This document shows, piece after piece, positions 1-11,300 of a stretch of 33,375 bases of DNA (position 1 is the stretch's first letter; each line of letters begins with the position of its first letter). Origin of the DNA: Chromera velia (taxonomy: Eukaryota > Sar > Chromeraceae); NCBI GenBank assembly GCA_018398765.1, contig JAHBMJ010000190.1, positions 30,171 to 63,545 of the forward strand, in the 5' to 3' direction. The notes beneath the pieces were generated by a model. The model did not search any database. It worked only from the letters and a program-made list of their open reading frames with translations, and had not been told where the DNA came from. Both the position numbers and the translations under genes were made by a program.

Positions 1-2
1 GA

Positions 3-176
3 AGTTCCATGGGAGGGTCTGAGGTGCATCATGCGGTATCATACTCTGACCTGATAGAACGGCTTGCAAGCATTGAGACAAACAAACTGATGAACTTACC
101 GGAGAGCACGCGAAGGCCCCTCTGGATCCCCGAAACAGCTCAGTGGGAATCCCAAATCCTGTCTGCAGGTACATAG
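3..176 (+). other. Decayed open-frame remnant at the window edge
   Basis: One frame stays open from the left edge to a TAG at 174-176 (57 codons), without a start codon in the window. It reads like ordinary protein (for example SYSDLIERLASIETNKLMN). A CAG|GTACAT near 167 could be a splice donor. A different frame after it (175-420) is lysine/arginine-rich but broken by stops at about 256 and 358. It may be the 3' end of a gene lying to the left, or a decayed mobile-element gene. I do not recognise the family. Confidence 0.2.
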
Positions 177-420
177 CAAGAAGAGACGGAAGTCTGAAAG
201 CTTGGACAAAGGTGGACCAGTACCTGATATGATGCAACGAGTTGTCAAGGCTAGCTAGTACACGTTTGAGAGGAGACGGAACCTCAAACTCACCAGAAGG
301 AAAATGAAAACAGCCCCAGTTCCCCCGGTAAAGAAAGCAAGAGCTCAAGCGCGTGCATAGCGGCACGCAAAAGAAAAAAGACGTCGATCAAAGATTGAAA
401 GTAAGACGGGCCTCTCCAAA

Positions 421-2460
421 TTTACCCACCACGCTTACTAACAGAACGAGACGGCCATGCCCGAAGAAAAGAGACGGCTGAGGTTCGTTCCAAAGTCTAC
501 TCTCCCAAAATACCGCGCAACCTGATCTGGAAACATCAGCAGTGAACACTGTCGAAGCAGATCCACAGTCCCACAATGTACAGAGATAAACATGCAGTCA
601 CCTTTGAGCTCAATGTGCATAAAGGTGTAACCACGTCCTTCAGCTACATCTGTGTGCATCAAAAAATTGGCTTCTTTGATTTTTTTGCCACGCGCGATTT
701 TAAGTTTGCTCCGGCATGGGCCCCGCCGCCGCCTTAATTATATGACAGGCGCGCAGCACGTGCGCTGATGCACGAAACATACACGCCGCGGTCAAACACA
801 ATATATTTTTTTCTCTTACTAAACCCGATTGAAAAACAGGAAATCGTACTGTTTGATCGCTTAAAACTCTTTGTTTTAAGCTTTTAAATATTGTTTACTG
901 TCTAAAAAAGTTTGAGAGGTATGGTTGTTTTGGAGACCATTTTACTGTTGGAGACCGTTTGGGATAGATTTGTCTTGGCTAGATAGCAAGTCTCAGTTTC
1001 TTCAAGCAGGATGAAAAAAGTTTATTAAGAGAGGGGAACGAAAGAAAAATAATCAGCCGGCACAGAGAGGCAGAGATGTGAAAAAGAAGGAGAGATTGGC
1101 AGACTGGGTGCACCTTGGATACAGTGTTAGAGATGTGTTCGACGAGCTCATTAGACAGTCACCTGCAGAGTCAGTTACAAGATTTTGCTCGTAAACGGTA
1201 AACCAAAACCTGCCCTAGTTGTGTAGACCTAGCATCACACCATCACCTAGGTGTCAACTTGCCGAACGTCATGAACGCGTATGTATATTATATATATATT
1301 TACGGGTCGATAGCGACGATATACGATCATTATCGGATCATTATGATACCTAGAATGATGCTGAGGAGGGAGAATGCTTTTATAGTATCGTTCTCTAGGC
1401 TGGAATCCTAGTATTACGCTTTGTGTCTAGACTTTGTCTTTCTTTCTGTAATCAAAACAGAGGCAGTAACTGAGAGGCTGTCACACAGTGTTTTCTTCGC
1501 AGTGTAACAGTTAAAATTACAGTTCGTACCCTCTTAATTTTCCTAACAGTCGTCAGTCCTCTTTAATCTTGTTGACCTCTAAGCATGCTTCTATCATGCT
1601 TCTAGGCATGCTTCTCATCATCATCATCATCATCCAAGTCATTGTGCGCGGCGTATTTGTCAGCATGAAAAGATAAAAAATCAGTTTGCATCTAGGTTTG
1701 CATGCTAAATTAATTGTTGAATTAATTTTTTTAATTGCAAAGCGACTATGTCACGTAGAGCGTACGTGCCCATCACAATATCCGTTGCCGTTCTCGATTC
1801 TGCACACGTGTTAGCATGCGTACCGCATGCATGCTTGCATGTATGCAGAGCATTGCAGAGCTTTGACAGCTTTGGCTCAATCGGTCTACTACCGGGTTTA
1901 GCAATCGGTTGAAAAGATACATCTAAGCCTATATTACCTACTGTATTTTTAATTTTTAAATAACTATATGAATTTTTTAACGATAATTCAATCTAGAATT
2001 CAATTTACACGGTGATACAGTTTATGTTAGACTTCATTAAAAAAAAAATCTTGCATGCTCAAGCGACGAGGTTTATACCTTAAAGGGGGGAGGGGGGGGA
2101 GTTGTGCGTGTCATTTATTACGACACTCAAATGAATCGGACATTCACTTTTTACATGACCCATATATTTTCATCTATTTTGATTTTATATATAAACTGTA
2201 TTATGTTTATTCGATGATACATATTGAGTCGTATTATTGATCATCACAACCGTTCTTTTCTCTTTGGTATGACATCATGCAGCATGCATGATGTGCGGCC
2301 ATGCAAGACGCTCAATCAACAGGGAGTGAAGGAAAATCAATCAAAGAACAGCCGCGAGGCTCACTCGAAAAGGAAAAAAAGAAAAAAAAATCGCATGGCA
2401 GAGAAGGCATGAGGGGGCACAATCTGAAGATTTCCCCAAGTCCAGCACATTTCTGTCAAC
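421..2460. other. AT-rich intergenic stretch, no gene seen
   Basis: No frame looks coding: the short open frames here are low-complexity or non-protein-like. The composition is clearly more AT-rich than the gene-bearing part. Around 1581-1635 a ten-base unit containing gcatgctt is repeated three times, followed by a (TCA)n run, and GCATGC palindromes are frequent near 1815-1845. It could be old transposon DNA like that at 24538-26618, but I found no matching inverted ends. Confidence 0.5.
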
Positions 2461-3188
2461 CCTTTTCAAGCTAGTCCTTCGTCCATCAATCCATCAATCA
2501 ACCCATTCACCCATCTGTCCGCGTACCCACCCGCCCCTCTGCATGCCGCCCATGCAACACACACCTGCCGTTCTTTCATGCATGCATGAATCAAGAAAGA
2601 AAGAGTGGCTGCATGGCTGTTAGTGGACGAATTGTTCGGACGGACTAAGGGACAGACAGAGGCCGGAAAATGTATCCCTTCATTGTCTCGTTTCGCAGAC
2701 GCGCTCTCGTATTGGCCCCAAATTATTCTGTCTTCCTCTTCCCTTTCACCGATCTCTCTCTCTCTCTCCCTCCCTCCCTCGCTCTCTCTCTCTCTCTGGG
2801 GGGGTGGGGGCAACTCGTTAGTCGTCTCTTGGGCCCATCACAGAAAAAGAAAACTAACGCCTGAGAGAAGCTGCATGGATGCAGTCGGAATCCTTCAGAG
2901 AGAGCACCGACAGACAGAGACACACACACACGCAGAGAGAGCGAGGGAGAGTTTCATTCAATCAATCGACAGACAGAGAGCTCGCTGCCTTCTCTTCCTT
3001 CCTGCGTCACCGCTCTTCCTCTGTCTGTCTGTCTGTCTGTCTGTGTGCATACCCAACCCACCCGAAGGGGTCCTCCTGTCTACCATCATCCCCACCTCCA
3101 TCCATCCATCCATCCATCCATCCCCGCATCTCTCAGCCGAACCTCCCCTTCCTTCACAACCACAGCAACGCTCGAACGAAACCAGTGA

Positions 3189-3223
<35 letters not shown>

Positions 3224-3269
3224 TGCAACTGTCCTTCCTTCCTCACTCCCCTCCTTAATTCCTTCTTGG
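2461..3269. repeat. Microsatellite cluster 3' of the RRM gene
   Basis: This stretch holds a chain of simple repeats: (CT)n at about 2754-2798, (TCTG)n at about 3019-3044, (ATCC)n at about 3100-3124 and (AC)n at about 3187-3217. All longer open frames across it are translations of these repeats. It lies downstream of the stop codon of the minus-strand RRM gene and may include its 3' UTR. Confidence 0.7.
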
Positions 3270-4731
3270 TCACCCCATCCGATCGAAAATCGACACGCGG
3301 CCCTGGGGGCCCTGGCTCCTCATGTTCGACCCCGCCGCCGCCTCATCCCCCCGGGCCCTCAGGACCACACCCCCGCCGCCACCCCCCCGACTGGCCCCGT
3401 TCGGAACCAACCGCACCCCCCCCCCAATCCCAGAGCTCCCCCTTCTCGACCCCCCGTCCCCCACCCCGTCCCCCATACCCTCATCTGTCTCCATCGCTTC
3501 CCCATCTACTTGGGGGACATGACGCGCGTTGCGGATCTCCGCCTCTGCATGCGTGGGGGGCAACAGAAGAGAGAGAAGAGAGAGACAGACGAACAGACAG
3601 ACAGACCGACAGAGGGATTGAGGGAGGGATCTGTACTTACATGCAGGGAAAAAAGAATTAATTGTACTTATTTCTCTCTCGGGAATTCAGAGGGGGGAAA
3701 TGAAGATGCTCCTCTTGCGAAAAAAGGAAAAAAGGAATATTCATCTCCCCCAAACCCTCTAAAGGCAATGCATTAATGAAGCTATGCGGCACGGACATTG
3801 TGTGGAGGAAATGAAAGAGAGGGGGGAGGAGGAGGAGGAGGAGAAGAAGAAGAAGAAGAAGTACGGGAGGGAGTTGCGTGCGTCATGCAAGAGTGGCTTG
3901 CTTCCTCGGTTCTCTTTTCTTTTCAGACAGTCAAAAACTAGAAAGAAGAAAAATGACAGAGAAGGACAACTCAATCGAAGCACACCCGTCGCCCTTCCTC
4001 CCTCACTGACACCACACATAGCTATGTTCATCATTTGTACACAAAAACAAAAACAGAGCTAGTCCGATCTGATCGATCCATTGGATTATGTCGGCCATTC
4101 ATCCATCCTGACCGCGCGAAGAGACCGATTGACGCACGCAAGGATGAGTCCTTGCGTGCGTCAATCGGGCCATTCATCCATCCTGACCGACCGCCCGAAG
4201 AGACCGACCGACCGATTTGTCTCTCCTTTTCCTCCTGCTCTGCCGATCCCCCTCCGTCCCTGCTCGCGTTGGTTTCCTCCACCACTGCCACCTTGATAGG
4301 CTGTCCGTTCACCCTGCTGCCGTGCAGCTTCTGCTGGGCAGCGAATGCCGCGTCCTTCCGGAGAAAGGAGACGGTCGCCGTGTGGAGGGCAGACGTTGTA
4401 TCCAGCTGCAGCCATACAGCTCTCACATACGGTATGCGTGCGTCAGGAAGTACGCAAATGCGGATGGATGGATTTGCACACGTACCTGAAGAAGGAATCT
4501 GCGGGGCGGTCTGGACGAAAGCCCTGCAGGCCCTGGGTGGAACTTTCAGACTCGGCTTTCTTTCCTTTTTTCCCCCTCAGCTGAGCGGAGGGGGTACTTT
4601 CTTTTCTCCTCTACAGACATGATGCGTAAATCAATTCTTGTGGACATCGATGGAGGAGAAAACGAATGAATGAATGAATGAAAGAAAGAAAGAAAGAAAG
4701 GAAGGAAGGAAGGAAGGAAGGAAAGAAAGAA

Positions 4732-4763
<32 letters not shown>

Positions 4764-5957
4764 ATGAATGAATGAATGAATGAATGAATGAGTGAATGAA
4801 TGCTTTGATGAAGTGCGTCCGCACACACTTGCACTCATGCAGACTCATATTGATTGGCACGTACGTACCTTGACAGAAGCGACCTGCCCCGCTCTCTTGA
4901 AGAGCGCCTGCAACTGGCTGGCCGTGGCTGTGGGCGGCAGGTTCCGCACGAAGACCTCGTAAGTCTTCACGGGGCCGTCGAACAAGTCGTGCTGCCAGGC
5001 CTCCACTTCCTCCTTAGACCGCAGACGGGCAGCACCCTGATAAGCGGATACATACATACATACATAAACATGTCGTGCTGCCAGGCCTCCACTTCCTCCT
5101 TAGACCGCCGACGCGCAGCACCCTGGGGAGGGGAGGGGAGCGGAGGGGAGAGGCCAGTCAGCAGAGAATTCAGCGGATGGATGGATGGATGCACATTCAT
5201 ACGTACCCACACATGAAGATGCACATTCACAAGCGAGTGCATCGACAGTCGCTACCTCTGTAGAAGAAAGATCGAAGAGGGAAGCAGGAGGAACGGGATG
5301 ATAGACAGAGGAAGACAGATCGAAGAGGGAAGCAGGAGGAACGGGATGACAGACAGAGGAAGACAGCAGAGACGAGAAAAGGGGTGACGGGGAGACTGAG
5401 ACAGACCGGCAGAGACAGACTGTGTATGTTTCTTTTCCCTTCCCTTCTTCGCGTTCCCTTCTTCGCGTTCCTTCTCAGAGACAGAAGTCGCAGAGAGCAT
5501 GAGAAAGGGCCCCACAGTCAAAGAGCGCGTGCACGGTTTAAGCGATGACTCATGGAGATACTAAGGAAAAACGAAGCACTGGAGACCACCCTGAACGCGG
5601 ACAAAAGAAGTGATGAGAATGAAAAAGACAGACTGACTGACTGACCCCGTACGGCTCCGCCCTCATCCCCCCCCTCCCCATGCTCCTCATGGCTCCTCCT
5701 GATCCAGCCGGAGTCAGTTTCACGTTCCTGGTCGCGTGTTGGGGGGGGTTCTCCATCCGATCGAAAATGCTTCGTCTCCCTCCCGTTGCCGCTACTGCTG
5801 CTGCCTCTGCTTGGTGTCCTCTCGGGCTATCGTCATCGATCGAGATCGGATTCCTCCTTCCGTGCTGGGAGGTCACATTCGCCAGGGCACTGCCGAAAAT
5901 GCGCGAGGAAGGACGGATGTTCTTCTCGCCGATAACTTCCACGTCCTCCATACTCAT
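3270..5957 (-). CDS. RRM RNA-binding protein, ALY/REF-like
   Basis: Four exons are read on the minus strand: 5957-5646, 5036-4869, 4405-4213 and 3544-3270. The junction phases (0, 0, 1) agree and the 948 nt give 315 aa. One RRM lies at about residues 129-204 and is split by the second intron. RNP2 is in YEVFVRNLP, RNP1 is TATVSF, and the fold closes with VNGQPIKVAVVEE. Basic and glycine-rich flanks resemble ALY/REF mRNA-export adaptors, so a nuclear role in mRNA packaging or export is inferred from the family. The six residues SIFDRM occur twice, at 63-68 and at 309-314 just before the C-terminal Gly. The start is the first ATG in an open exon; a second ATG lies two codons on, and an upstream coding exon cannot be excluded. 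Donors are GTCAGT, GTACGT and GTCGGT. The gene is divergent from the multimodular gene. Confidence 0.8.
4125..4168. repeat. Perfect 20-bp hairpin in intron 3 of the RRM gene
   Basis: Positions 4125-4144 are the exact reverse complement of 4149-4168, with the four-base loop TGAG between them. The hairpin is flanked by near-identical copies of a block containing ccattcatccatcctgaccg (about 4093-4114 and 4169-4190). One copy adjoins the donor of exon 3 (4212-4211). The transcript strand would fold the same way. Confidence 0.9.
4665..4801. repeat. (GAAT)n/(GAAA)n/(GAAG)n microsatellite in intron 2 of the RRM gene
   Basis: A compound tetranucleotide tract runs from GAAT through GAAA and GGAA units and back to GAAT. 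It lies in the intron between 4868 and 4406. Open frames of Ser/Phe/Leu repeats across it on the minus strand are translations of the repeat. Confidence 0.9.
5072..5122 (-). repeat. Extra copy of the acceptor and first 51 nt of RRM exon 2
   Basis: The acceptor and first part of exon 2 (from 5036 downward) recur 86 bp upstream in the transcript, from 5122 to 5072, with a few substitutions. The copy has its own CCCCAG acceptor in a pyrimidine-rich setting. It is cut off by a GTATGTATG stretch that could act as a donor. Reading straight through the copy leaves the exon's frame. It is either an inert partial exon or a cassette exon. Confidence 0.85.
5270..5365. repeat. 48-bp tandem duplication in intron 1 of the RRM gene
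   Basis: Two adjacent 48-bp units, 5270-5317 and 5318-5365, differ at about one base. They are purine-rich and non-coding and lie between exon 1 and exon 2 of the RRM gene. Confidence 0.85.
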
Positions 5958-6704
5958 CTTGTCGATCGACTCACTTTTCAAACGATCAACAATTAACAGA
6001 GACGTACTGACAACGGGGAGCCTGTTGCCTCTTTTTCTGCACAAGTAAAAAGGCACGAAGAAGGACGTCAGCTGTCACAGTTCTTTGTCCTCTTTAGAAC
6101 GAACCATGGTATGTATGAAGACCCCGAACCGGGAAGGAACACTCAACACAAGCTTTCTCTTCTTAGAACTTTGCCGTCTGCCAAAATATTTAGCCCGCGG
6201 GTCGCGGGCCATGTCGCGCGCGCGGCCGGCCCGGCCGGGCTCGATCAGTGAGGCGGCAAGATGCCTCAATTAAGCCATGTTGGCATGCAAAACATGCACG
6301 TACATGCATGCATGCATGCAAATGGAAGTTGCTTCTCCTGCCTGAGCAGTTCGTTACATGTGTTTGGGGTTCTCGTAGGGTGGCCCTATCTGTGTATCTA
6401 GCCTTTCGATCCTCCGGTAGACGGGAAGCAGAGAGATCCCTTGAGGGTCACTCAGTCACGGCCAATTCGAATCATCGAGCCACACTGCATTCCTCCACTC
6501 GTACATGCCCTGGCACGCACGAAGAGCCCGAAGGACGGTGAAAGAGATCGAGGGACAATCCAACGCAAGCCATACAGCCACACGGATTTCTCAAGGTGCT
6601 GGAGTTGAAGAGATAGACGGGTCTGGGATCGCACGGAGGATTCACGCGAACGCATTTAGACTCGTCCAAAGAAGAAAAGCGCCACCGCAAACTCCGAAGA
6701 ACCA
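5958..6704. promoter_or_regulatory. Shared spacer between divergent genes, probable bidirectional promoter
   Basis: The RRM gene starts leftward at 5957 and the multimodular gene starts rightward at 6705, so both promoters and 5' UTRs should lie here. A dense GC block at about 6195-6241, rich in CG dinucleotides and GGCC palindromes, stands out from its surroundings. No convincing TATA box was seen. The short open frames here show no consistent splice phase with either gene. The promoter role is inferred from position only. Confidence 0.45.
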
Positions 6705-8306
6705 ATGACTTCAGGAGTATCCTCTCTTCGAGGCTTTGTGCCCCGCCTCTTGAGAGCTCTTCTGGCCTCTCTCTGGATCCAGACGATCGTCAGACAGGAA
6801 CAGGTCCGCACATGCACTCTCTTAATTCCCCCTGAGCACATGCACCCTCACGCACATGTGTATAGTGAAGAGCGCATGCGAATTCACCGAGCCACTAACT
6901 CACTGTCGACCGATCCTCCATACAATTAAGTGGATGCTTCCAAGGCTGATGGTGACCTGCCCCTGACTGATCTGATTAGACAGTAGCCTGCGCGTTGGTC
7001 GGCTGACTGACTGACTGACTGACTGACTGACTGACTGAGCGAGTGACTGACTGACTGACTGACAGATTGACTGACTGACTGACTGAGTGACTGACGGTCT
7101 GAGTGACTGAGTGACTGAGCAACTGACTGAGTGACTGACTGAGCGACTGACTGACCCAATAACTGACTGACTCACTGAATCACTGACTGACTGAGTGACT
7201 GACTGACTGACTGACTGACTAACAGATTGACTGACTGACTGACTGATTGACTGACAGATTGACTGACTGACTGACTGACTGACTGACTCACTGACTCACT
7301 GACTCACTGACTCACTGACTCACTGACTCACTGACTGACCGACTGACTGATTCACTGACTGACTAACAGATTGATTGACTTACTGACTGACTGTCTAGGT
7401 TAGTGACTGATTGAATGATAGACAGACTGACTGACTGAGCAACTGACTGAGTGACTGACTGTCCAACTGACTGACAAAACCAATGGACTGATATGTGGAT
7501 TCTCCTATAGCCTTAAGGATTCAATGGTGAGATCGATGCGTTCGCTCAGAATGAATCGGAAGAGCTTCTCCAGGGACCGTGCTAGAATTCCTGCGCACTT
7601 TGGTGTCTCTTTCTTTTCTTTCTTTCTTTCTTTCTTTGATTGAGGGTAACGGTTTTCTTCTTCTGCCTTGTGTGCAGAGTTTTGTGGAGGCCAATCGGCG
7701 CACAACGCTTCTGGAAAACCAAAAACGCCAATCTTCATGTGAGTCACCTTTCCGGTCTTTCAGAGAGAAAGAGCTAGAGGGAAAGCTAGGGCACATGTGG
7801 CAGCAGCCTGCCTGCAAGAACCTCTACGAGCCCAATTGTTCGTTGCCCCTCTTGACCTCCGCATCTGCTTAATTGTGTTGTCTGAATGGAATTTTCACCT
7901 CAATTAAGCGAAGTCGAATCGAATGCTGAAGAGAAGAGAAGAGAAGAGAAAGCGTGTATCTTCCTTCAGTATGACTGTCCACTCTTTTTCTATCTCCTCG
8001 ATCCGTTCCGATGCTCTCTCTCTCTCTCTCTCTCTCTTTGTCTATCGCAGCACACAAAGGAGCAGAGGCCCACCAAGGGAGGAAAGCCATGGGGGTTGGG
8101 GTTTCTGTCGCTGCCGCGTCCCCCCACTCCTCCCGAGGAACCCAAAACACGAAGAACGCAAGGGAGGCGGCAGTCTCTTCGTCTTCCTCTTCCTCGTTGA
8201 GTTCTTTTGAGGACCTGGCGGGATCCGTTCTGCAGTCACGACTGGAGAGACAGTGGAAGTCATCCAACAAACTCCTTCAAGGCGAGTCTTTTCTCCCTCC
8301 ATATGA

Positions 8307-8340
<34 letters not shown>

Positions 8341-11300
8341 GGTGGGAGTCAGCTAGTGACCTCCTCAAAAGTCGGTGGGGTCCTCTTTCGACTCCCTCTG
8401 GCCAGACAGTCTGTTCTTTATGTTGAGGTGTGTGTCTTTGTGGTCATGTGTGTGCGTGTGTTATTTGTGTTTGCATGTACGTCCAAGTGCCTCTCCTCTC
8501 TGGTATCGCCAGACGTCCTTCGCTTTCCTCTGAACGAATGCAGAAAGTTCCAGATCCTCCGAAGAGGCGGCAATGCTTTTGTGTATGTTTCTGTGTGTGT
8601 ATGTGTATGTTCTCTGAACGAATGCAGAAAGTTCCAGATCCTCCGAAGAGGCGGCAATGCTTTTGTGTATGTTTCTGTGTGTGTATGTGTATGTTCTCTG
8701 AACGAATGCAGAAAGTTCCAGATCCTCCGAAGAGGCGGCAATGCTTTTGTGTATGTTTCTGTGTGTGTATGTGTATGTTCTCTGAACGAATGCAGAAAGT
8801 TCCAGATCCTCCGAAGAGGCGGCAATGCTTTTGTGTATGTTTCTGTGTGTGTATGTGTATGTTCTCTGAACGAATGCAGAAAGTTCCAGATCCTCCGAAG
8901 AGGCGGCAATGCTTTTGTGTATGTTTCTGTGTGTGTATGTGTATGTTCTCTGAACGAATGCAGAAAGTTCCAGATCCTCCGAAGAGGCGGCAATGCTTTT
9001 GTGTATGTTTCTGTGTGTGTATGTGTATGTTCTCTGAACGAATGCAGAAAGTTCCAGATCCTCCGAAGAGGCGGCAATGCTTTTGTGTATGTTTCTGTGT
9101 GTGTATGTGTATGTTCTCTGAACGAATGCAGAAAGTTCCAGATCCTCCGAAGAGGCGGCAATGCTTTTGTGTATGTTTCTGTGTGTGTATGTGTATGTTC
9201 TCTGAACGAATGCAGAAAGTTCCAGATCCTCCGAAGAGGCGGCAATGCTTTTGTGTATGTTTCTGTGTGTGTATGTGTATGTTCTCTGAACGAATGCAGA
9301 AAGTTCCAGATCCTCCGAAGAGGCGGCAATGCTTTTGTGTATGTTTCTGTGTGTGTATGTGTATGTTCTCTGAACGAATGCAGAAAGTTCCAGATCCTCC
9401 GAAGAGGCGGCAATGCTTTTGTGTATGTTTCTGTGTGTGTATGTGTATGTTCTCTGAACGAATGCAGAAAGTTCCAGATCCTCCGAAGAGGCGGCAATGC
9501 TTTTGTGTATGTTTCTGTGTGTGTATGTGTATGTTCTCTGAACGAATGCAGAAAGTTCCAGATCCTCCGAAGAGGCGGCAATGCTTTTGTGTATGTTTCT
9601 GTGTGTGTATGTGTATGTTCTCTGAACGAATGCAGAAAGTTCCAGATCCTCCGAAGAGGCGGCAATGCTTTTGTGTATGTTTCTGTGTGTGTATGTGTAT
9701 GTTCTCTGAACGAATGCAGAAAGTTCCAGATCCTCCGAAGAGGCGGCAATGCTTTTGTGTATGTTTCTGTGTGTGTATGTGTATGTTCTCTGAACGAATG
9801 CAGAAAGTTCCAGATCCTCCGAAGAGGCGGCAATGCTTTTGTGTATGTTTCTGTGTGTGTATGTGTATGTTCTCTGAACGAATGCAGAAAGTTCCAGATC
9901 CTCCGAAGAGGCGGCAATGCTTTTGTGTATGTTTCTGTGTGTGTATGTGTATGTTCTCTGAACGAATGCAGAAAGTTCCAGATCCTCCGAAGAGGCGGCA
10001 ATGCTTTTGTGTATGTTTCTGTGTGTGTATGTGTATGTTCTCTGAACGAATGCAGAAAGTTCCAGATCCTCCGAAGAGGCGGCAATGCTTTTGTGTATGT
10101 TTCTGTGTGTGTATGTGTATGTTCTCTGAACGAATGCAGAAAGTTCCAGATCCTCCGAAGAGGCGGCAATGCTTTTGTGTATGTTTCTGTGTGTGTATGT
10201 GTATGTTCTCTGAACGAATGCAGAAAGTTCCAGATCCTCCGAAGAGGCGGCAATGCTTTTGTGTATGTTTCTGTGTGTGTATGTGTATGTTCTCTGAACG
10301 AATGCAGAAAGTTCCAGATCCTCCGAAGAGGCGGCAATGCTTTTGTGTATGTTTCTGTGTGTGTATGTGTATGTTCTCTGAANACAGACAGACAGACAGA
10401 CAGACAGACAGACGGTGGGAGTCAGCTAGTGACCTCCTCAAAAGTCGGTGGGGTCCTCTTTCGACTCCCTCTGGCCAGACAGTCTGTTCTTTATGTTGAG
10501 GTGTGTGTCTTTGTGGTCATGTGTGTGCGTGTGTTATTTGTGTTTGCATGTACGTCCAAGTGCCTCTCCTCTCTGGTATCGCCAGACGTCCTTCGCTTTC
10601 CTCTGAACGAATGCAGAAAGTTCCAGATCCTCCGAAGAGGCGGCAATGCTTTTGCAGAGGCTGCTCACAGGGGCAGATTCCAGGGAGGGCAAGGAGAAAG
10701 ACTGCGGGATGCAGTCCCAGATGCAGGCCGGGGTCTCCTCGTCCTCCTCCTCAAACTTGAAGGGGAAGAGTGAGGACGGGAGCAGCAAGAAGAGTCCGGG
10801 AGAAGATGAAGATGAAGAGGAGGAGGAGGGAACTTCTATGCACTCAAATGAGGATGGGGGTGTCTGCTGGGCAGGTCAGGAACTTTGCACAAAGGAAGAA
10901 AAGGAGGAGATTTTGAATATGTGTTATGTATCAATTTTGGTATGTGTCCTCTCGGGTCTTCCTCTTTGGACGTGATGGGTGCGTATTCATAGACAGAATG
11001 TAGAGAGAAAAAAAATCAAGGGAACGGATGATTGAGGGGTCCTCTTCAAATTCTGCGCTCTCCCTCTCCGCGCAACTGTCCCGATCGTTCGACGCGGACT
11101 AGCTAGTACTGCATGCACCCATGGGTGCGCATAGTGGGCGACTTGATTAGTACACACTCATATGGATGTGTGCGTTGCAATATTGTGTCTGCATGTACCT
11201 GCGTGCGTGCGTCAGGTGAGATGTGCGCCAAGAAGTTTGCGCTGAAGTGCGAGGGTCTGGTGGCCCTCTATGTTGCTGACCGTCAGTCTGCTGCTCTGAG

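Noticed and set aside
6075-6273. Minus-strand frame starting at about 6212 (MARDPRAKYFGRRQ) as a first exon of the RRM gene
   Set aside because: No donor in the phase needed to join the open stretch before 5957 was found. It is treated as spacer or 5' UTR.
6926-7175. Ser/Val/Gln-rich minus-strand frames
   Set aside because: They are translations of the (GACT)n repeat in intron 1.
7524-7606. ATG-led stretch MVRSMRSLRMNRKS as an alternative first exon
   Set aside because: Its phase carries exon 2 and exon 3 into a frame that ends at a TGA. The exon at 6705-6803 fits phase 0 and leads to the long open protein.
8529-10376. CRISPR-like regular repeat array
   Set aside because: Units are contiguous and identical with no variable spacers, and the setting is a eukaryotic intron.
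8011-10773. Long plus-strand reading frame of 920 codons across the 84-bp array, with parallel long frames on both strands
   Set aside because: The unit length is a multiple of three with no stops, so several frames stay open by arithmetic. The true exon 4 frame differs, and the array lies in an intron.
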